Below are positions 60,891 through 64,000 of a DNA stretch of 64,000 bases, piece by piece. The position numbers and the translations under genes are program-made. The notes under the pieces are model-generated. The model was not told the DNA's origin. It worked only from the letters and a program-made list of their open reading frames with translations, and did not search any database. How positions within the stretch are numbered: position 1 is the stretch's first letter; each line of letters begins with the position of its first letter. The stretch comes from Niastella caeni (lineage in GTDB: Bacteria; Bacteroidota; Bacteroidia; Chitinophagales; Chitinophagaceae): the NCBI RefSeq assembly GCF_004834005.1, contig NZ_STFF01000007.1, forward strand, positions 62,001 through 126,000. Direction: 5' to 3'.

Positions 60891-61008
60891 TCAAGCCACA
60901 AGGCCCAAGAGTCAAGGCATAAGGGCTTATACCCGGAATGCCTGAGTAAAATCAGCGACCTCAAAAATTAAAGCCTTGTGCCCTGTATCTTGTACCTTGT
61001 ATCTTAAA
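60889..61008. repeat. Word repeat (CAAGGC / GCCTTGTG), inverted pair
   Basis: Direct words TCAAGCCACAAGGCCCAAG, AGTCAAGGCATAAGG from the pyrB stop; inverse words GCCTTGTGCCC, TGTATCTTGTACCTTGTATC before coaD. Same family as between pyrR and pyrB. Confidence 0.65.
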
Positions 61009-61016
61009 ACATAATC

Positions 61017-61517
61017 ATGCAACGCATTGCTTTATTTCCCGGGACCTTTGACCCTATTACCATCGGTCACCTGGATATTATTCACCGCGCGCTTCCTTTG
61101 TTTGATAAACTCGTTATTGGTATCGGGCGAAATGCCAATAAATCGGCTATGTTCACTGAAGAACAGCGGATGAAATGGATAAAGGAGATCTTTGGGAATA
61201 ATCCAAATGTAAACGTAGTGGTTTATGAGGGATTGACCATTGAATGTTGCAGGAAAGTAGGCGCCAACTTTATAGTGCGGGGCATTCGTTATGTGAACGA
61301 TTTTGAATATGAAAAGGCTATTGCCGATATGAACCGCAGCCTTGATAATAATATAGAAACTGTTTTCCTCACCTGTCTTCCCCAATATACATCGGTAGCG
61401 TCAACGCTGGTAAGAGATGTATTACGCAATGGCGGCAATGCCCTGCAATTTTTACCCGAAGTGGTAGCAAATGATATTAGTAAAGCTGCAATCCCGGTGG
61501 GTAAGCAAAAAGCCTAA
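61017..61517 (+). CDS. coaD: Phosphopantetheine adenylyltransferase
   Basis: Makes dephospho-CoA from 4'-phosphopantetheine and ATP, penultimate step of CoA synthesis. 166 residues. Nucleotidyltransferase motif 'GTFDPITIGHLDII', 'GIGRNANKSAMFT', 'VRGIRYVNDFEYE', 'CLPQYTSVASTLVRDV'. Forms a hexamer in other bacteria. Followed by a thioesterase gene after 30 bp. Confidence 0.96.
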   Translation: MQRIALFPGTFDPITIGHLDIIHRALPLFDKLVIGIGRNANKSAMFTEEQRMKWIKEIFGNNPNVNVVVYEGLTIECCRKVGANFIVRGIRYVNDFEYEKAIADMNRSLDNNIETVFLTCLPQYTSVASTLVRDVLRNGGNALQFLPEVVANDISKAAIPVGKQKA

Positions 61518-61547
61518 TGTAGAACCTGCAGCATTAAAAACGGAAGC

Positions 61548-61970
61548 ATGATCTGGTTTAAAAAAGACCTTCAATTACACGAAATCAATCGCCTTGGCAA
61601 GAATACCATGAGCGAGCATCTCGGGATTGCATTTACCGAACTGGGCGTTGATTTTATCAAAGGCACCATGCCGGTTGATACGCGCACCAATCAACCTTAC
61701 GGGTTACTGCATGGCGGCGCTTCCTGCGTACTGGCCGAAACGCTGGGCAGCGTAGCTTCCGCACTGATAATAGATCCGGAAAAATTCATTTGCGTAGGGC
61801 TCGAGATCAATGCCAATCACATTCGGGGCGTTCGCGAAGGCATAGTAACCGGTATAGCTACACCACTTCACCTGGGTAATTCAACCCACGTTTGGGATAT
61901 AAAGATCCATGACGGACGCGAAAAGCTGGTTTGTGTAAGCCGGTTAACAGTGGCGATTCTTAAGAAGTAA
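61548..61970 (+). CDS. Hotdog-fold thioesterase (PaaI/YdiI-like)
   Basis: 140 residues. 'MPVDTRTNQPYGLLHGGASC' and 'LAETLGSVAS' are the hotdog signature (the HGG loop and following helix); 'VGLEINANHIRGVREG' and 'LGNSTHVWDIKI' complete the fold. YdiI/MenI-type enzymes hydrolyse DHNA-CoA in menaquinone synthesis, which would suit a Bacteroidota, but PaaI-like substrates are equally open. Likely co-transcribed with coaD. Confidence 0.88.
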   Translation: MIWFKKDLQLHEINRLGKNTMSEHLGIAFTELGVDFIKGTMPVDTRTNQPYGLLHGGASCVLAETLGSVASALIIDPEKFICVGLEINANHIRGVREGIVTGIATPLHLGNSTHVWDIKIHDGREKLVCVSRLTVAILKK

Positions 61971-62126
61971 GGCTGCAAGGTACAAGCTTCACGCTACAAG
62001 CAAATACAAAACAGCTTAAAGCTATAAGTCGAAAGCTTAAAGCAAATACAATACGGCTGCACGCTTCACGCTGCAAGTAAATACTCAACTTCAACATTGG
62101 AAATTGGCTACCTGCCGGCAGGTAGT
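61968..62126. repeat. Word repeat (AAGCTTCACGC) with a palindrome
   Basis: Words TGCAAGGTACAAGC, TTCACGCTACAAGC, TAAAGCTATAAG, TTCACGCTGCAAG follow the thioesterase stop. The end holds CTACCTGCCGGCAGGTAG (62109-62126), a perfect 18-base palindrome resembling the one at 25092. Confidence 0.55.
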
Positions 62127-62220
62127 TTCTATATTCGATATTCAATATTCAAGATTCTTCTGCCTTCCCTTTCTCATTTCTTATTTCTCATTCTTAATTT
62201 TTCATTTCCTTTCTCCCCCT

Positions 62221-62856
62221 TTAGGGGGCCGGGGGGTACCCACCTGCTTTCAACACATCAATAATAGCTGGAAACGTATTGGAAATATATTGCTGTAAAT
62301 TATCCGGCGCCACCCATTCCAACCGGGTGATCTGTTCATTTTCCTGCGGCGTTAATGGGTGGGCTTTTGAAGCCGACAATAAATACCAGTGTGTTTCTTT
62401 TAAAATATGATGGCCGCTTTCATCGTAAGTATGCCAGGTGGTGACCAGGTGTTTTTTCAGTAGCACTTCCTGTAAACCGGTTTCTTCCTGTATCTCCCGC
62501 ACAGCACAGGTCTCCAGTGTTTCCCCCTCATCCAGTTTACCCTTTGGCAGGTCCCATTTACCGCGCCGGAAGATGAATAATAACTCATTGGCCTCGTTTA
62601 CTACCAGTCCGCCCGCCGCTTTTACCAGTATGAACTTCTTCCAGAAAGCTTTTTTGAGCTCTTCTACATTATTATGAAGATAAATACCTGCGTGTACTTT
62701 GTCAAGCCGCATTTCGTGGATCATTGATTTAATACCGCCAGGGGAAAATTCATCAATTAACACGGCATCATCATGATGAACATATGGTTCAATTTCGGGG
62801 GTAATGGAATCTGTAAGGAAAAGTGGTTTGTCGTTAAAATATATCTTTGTGTGCAT
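62221..62856 (-). CDS. NUDIX hydrolase
   Basis: 211 residues. A ~75-residue N-terminal domain ('YFNDKPLFLTD', 'VHAGIYLHNNVEEL') precedes the NUDIX domain ~76-200, with the Nudix box split as 'GKLDEGETLE' and 'AVREIQEETGL', matching Gx5Ex7REUxEExGU. Hydrolyses a nucleoside diphosphate linked to another moiety; substrate unknown. Divergent from pyrE. Confidence 0.92.
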   Translation of the reverse strand: MHTKIYFNDKPLFLTDSITPEIEPYVHHDDAVLIDEFSPGGIKSMIHEMRLDKVHAGIYLHNNVEELKKAFWKKFILVKAAGGLVVNEANELLFIFRRGKWDLPKGKLDEGETLETCAVREIQEETGLQEVLLKKHLVTTWHTYDESGHHILKETHWYLLSASKAHPLTPQENEQITRLEWVAPDNLQQYISNTFPAIIDVLKAGGYPPAP

Positions 62857-62918
62857 AACTTATTTTCAGTTTTCAGGTAGCAAAGGTCAATTTCGCCGCA
62901 AATAACTTAATCAACAAT

Positions 62919-63554
62919 ATGTCCTCTAACGAAAAGGCGGTAGCCGAAAAGTTATTACAAAGTAATGCTATTAAATTAAATCCCGCACAACCCTTTACCT
63001 GGGCGTCGGGTTGGAAGAGTCCTATTTATTGCGATAACCGGCGGGTATTATCGTTTCCTTTTATCCGTGATTTTATTAAATCAGAAATGTGCAATGTGGT
63101 GTTTCAGGAGTTCCCTGATGCCGAGTTGCTGGCCGGGGTAGCCACGGCAGGCATTGCCTGGGGCGCTATGGCCGCCGACCAGTTGAAATTGCCTTACATA
63201 TATGTTCGTCCCAAGCCCAAAGAACACGGGCTGGGTAACCAGATTGAAGGATATTATACTGCAGGGCAAAAAGTAGTGGTCATTGAAGACCTGATCTCAA
63301 CCGGTAAAAGCAGCCTGCAGGTGGTGGATGTAGTAAAGGCCGCCGGACTGGAAGTGATGGGAATGGTATCGATTTTTACCTATGGTTTTCCGGTTGCCGC
63401 CGAAGCTTTTGAGAAGGCAGGCGTTCCTTATATTTCTCTTACCAACTATGGAACGTTGATTGAACTGGCCGTTGAAAAGGGAATTGTTTCGCCCGATCAA
63501 CAGCAAATTTTAATGGATTGGCGCAAAGATCCGTCAACCTGGACGGGGCAATAA
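62919..63554 (+). CDS. pyrE: Orotate phosphoribosyltransferase
   Basis: Adds ribose-5-phosphate from PRPP to orotate, giving OMP. 211 residues. Seen: 'FTWASGWKSPIYCDNR', 'GVATAGIAWGAMAAD', 'YVRPKPKEHGLGN' with the catalytic Lys/His region, PRPP motif 'VVVIEDLISTGKSSL'. Second pyrimidine gene of the region (pyrR and pyrB lie 3-4 kb upstream on the same strand) but separated by coaD, the thioesterase and the NUDIX gene. Confidence 0.96.
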   Translation: MSSNEKAVAEKLLQSNAIKLNPAQPFTWASGWKSPIYCDNRRVLSFPFIRDFIKSEMCNVVFQEFPDAELLAGVATAGIAWGAMAADQLKLPYIYVRPKPKEHGLGNQIEGYYTAGQKVVVIEDLISTGKSSLQVVDVVKAAGLEVMGMVSIFTYGFPVAAEAFEKAGVPYISLTNYGTLIELAVEKGIVSPDQQQILMDWRKDPSTWTGQ

Positions 63555-63610
63555 CCGGCCGTGTGTTCACATATAGGAATTATTAGAATGTAATATTCGG
63601 ATATTAATAA

Positions 63611-63646
63611 AAAAACCATCCGCCGTAAAGGGGATGGTTTTTTTAT
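63611..63646. terminator. Hairpin terminator between pyrE and the MerP-like gene
   Basis: AAAAACCATCC pairs with GGATGGTTTTT around a ten-base loop, with T/A runs outside. Bidirectional, between convergent genes. Confidence 0.88.
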
Positions 63647-63668
63647 ATGTGATTTTATTTAATAACTA

Positions 63669-64000
63669 CTACATGCCGCCGCCATCTTCAGGTTTTTTGC
63701 AGCATTTGGGAAGCTTTTTGTAAGCTTCGTCTTCTGCTTTTACATCGTCGGCATCATACCCCGCATTGGCTATGGCAGCCTTAATATTTTCTACATTGGT
63801 ACGCTCGGAAACGAAGGTAACTTTGGTAACATGTTTCTTGAAATCCACGACTGATTTTTGAACCCCATCTTCGCGTTTCAGGTGATCTTCAATGCGTTTT
63901 TTGCAACTTTCGCATTGAACGGTGGGGGTTTGAATGGTAACTGTTTGAACCCCTTTTTTGGCCTGAGCGGAGGCGAAGGTGGTAATTCCCATAACGGCAA
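63669..64000 (-). CDS. Periplasmic heavy-metal-associated (MerP-like) domain protein, N-terminus cut
   Basis: Minus-strand frame still open at the window edge: residues before the Met at 63992 continue in frame, and the N-terminal 'MGITTFASAQ' looks like the end of a signal peptide. Then an HMA domain with the metal-binding 'CESC' pair near residue 27-30 and the typical betaalphabeta order ('VVDFKKHVTKVTF', 'IKAAIANAGYDAD'). A Cys-Cys and Lys/Gly-rich tail ('PKCCKKPEDGGGM') follows. Likely a copper or other soft-metal chaperone. Confidence 0.85.
   Translation of the reverse strand, partial: AVMGITTFASAQAKKGVQTVTIQTPTVQCESCKKRIEDHLKREDGVQKSVVDFKKHVTKVTFVSERTNVENIKAAIANAGYDADDVKAEDEAYKKLPKCCKKPEDGGGM

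Overview
The window looks like chromosomal DNA of a Bacteroidota bacterium, most likely of the Chitinophagaceae (Niastella/Chitinophaga-like). Sequence evidence: a type IX-secreted protein with a CHU_C (gliding-motility-type) sorting domain, many outer-membrane beta-barrel and DUF families typical of this phylum, parA-parB-DUF5683-dapB gene order, few Shine-Dalgarno sequences, and TTTG / TAnnTTTG promoter elements. The genus is inference. No rRNA, tRNA, insertion sequence, prophage or CRISPR array was seen. The first gene (alpha-2-macroglobulin C-terminus) and the last (MerP-like protein) run off the window.

Layout. 1-5.3 kb: secreted, envelope and lipoprotein genes. 5.4-11.7 kb: a signalling block with two multi-PAS NarX-type histidine kinases, a NarL-type regulator and two lone receiver proteins. 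12.4-19.2 kb: an isolated two-gene cassette, an M48-type metallopeptidase followed by an 1828-residue protein that joins a kinase-like domain, an SF1 (COG1112/DUF4011) helicase, a decayed endonuclease-like domain and a WGR domain; this is the best candidate for an uncharacterised defence-type system. 19.2-26 kb: another PAS kinase, DUF4251, the DUF3307-SatD pair with a 29-bp-periodic operator array over the satD promoter, ahcY, an Rrf2 regulator and a LuxR-type regulator. 26.5-29.7 kb: parA-parB-DUF5683-dapB. 30-33 kb: UPF0173 hydrolase, FMN reductase, membrane metallophosphoesterase. 33.7-37.2 kb: a CHASE3 hybrid kinase and a LytTR regulator. 37-49.7 kb: beta-barrel proteins, pgi, threonine aldolase, lipoproteins, DUF2452, Pmp3-like and DUF695 proteins, a 7TM-type kinase, dienelactone hydrolase, methyltransferase. 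49.8-50.9 kb: prfB with a classic programmed +1 frameshift. 51.3-54.8 kb: a three-gene envelope cassette (coiled-coil membrane protein, vWA-like lipoprotein, OmpA-like lipoprotein). 55-64 kb: P5C dehydrogenase, beta-barrels, pyrR, a 23S-IVP-like four-helix-bundle gene, pyrB, coaD, a hotdog thioesterase, a NUDIX hydrolase, pyrE and the MerP-like protein.

A striking window-wide feature is a set of intergenic 'word' repeats: runs of imperfectly repeated 6-10-base words (for example CAGGTTTC, GGTTTGT, AAGGCTC), different at each locus, usually starting right at a stop codon and followed by the same word in inverse orientation. Some flank whole genes (threonine aldolase; the four-helix-bundle gene between pyrR and pyrB), and one appears to have lengthened the C-terminus of a histidine kinase. 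Many convergent gene pairs are instead separated by strong bidirectional hairpin terminators.
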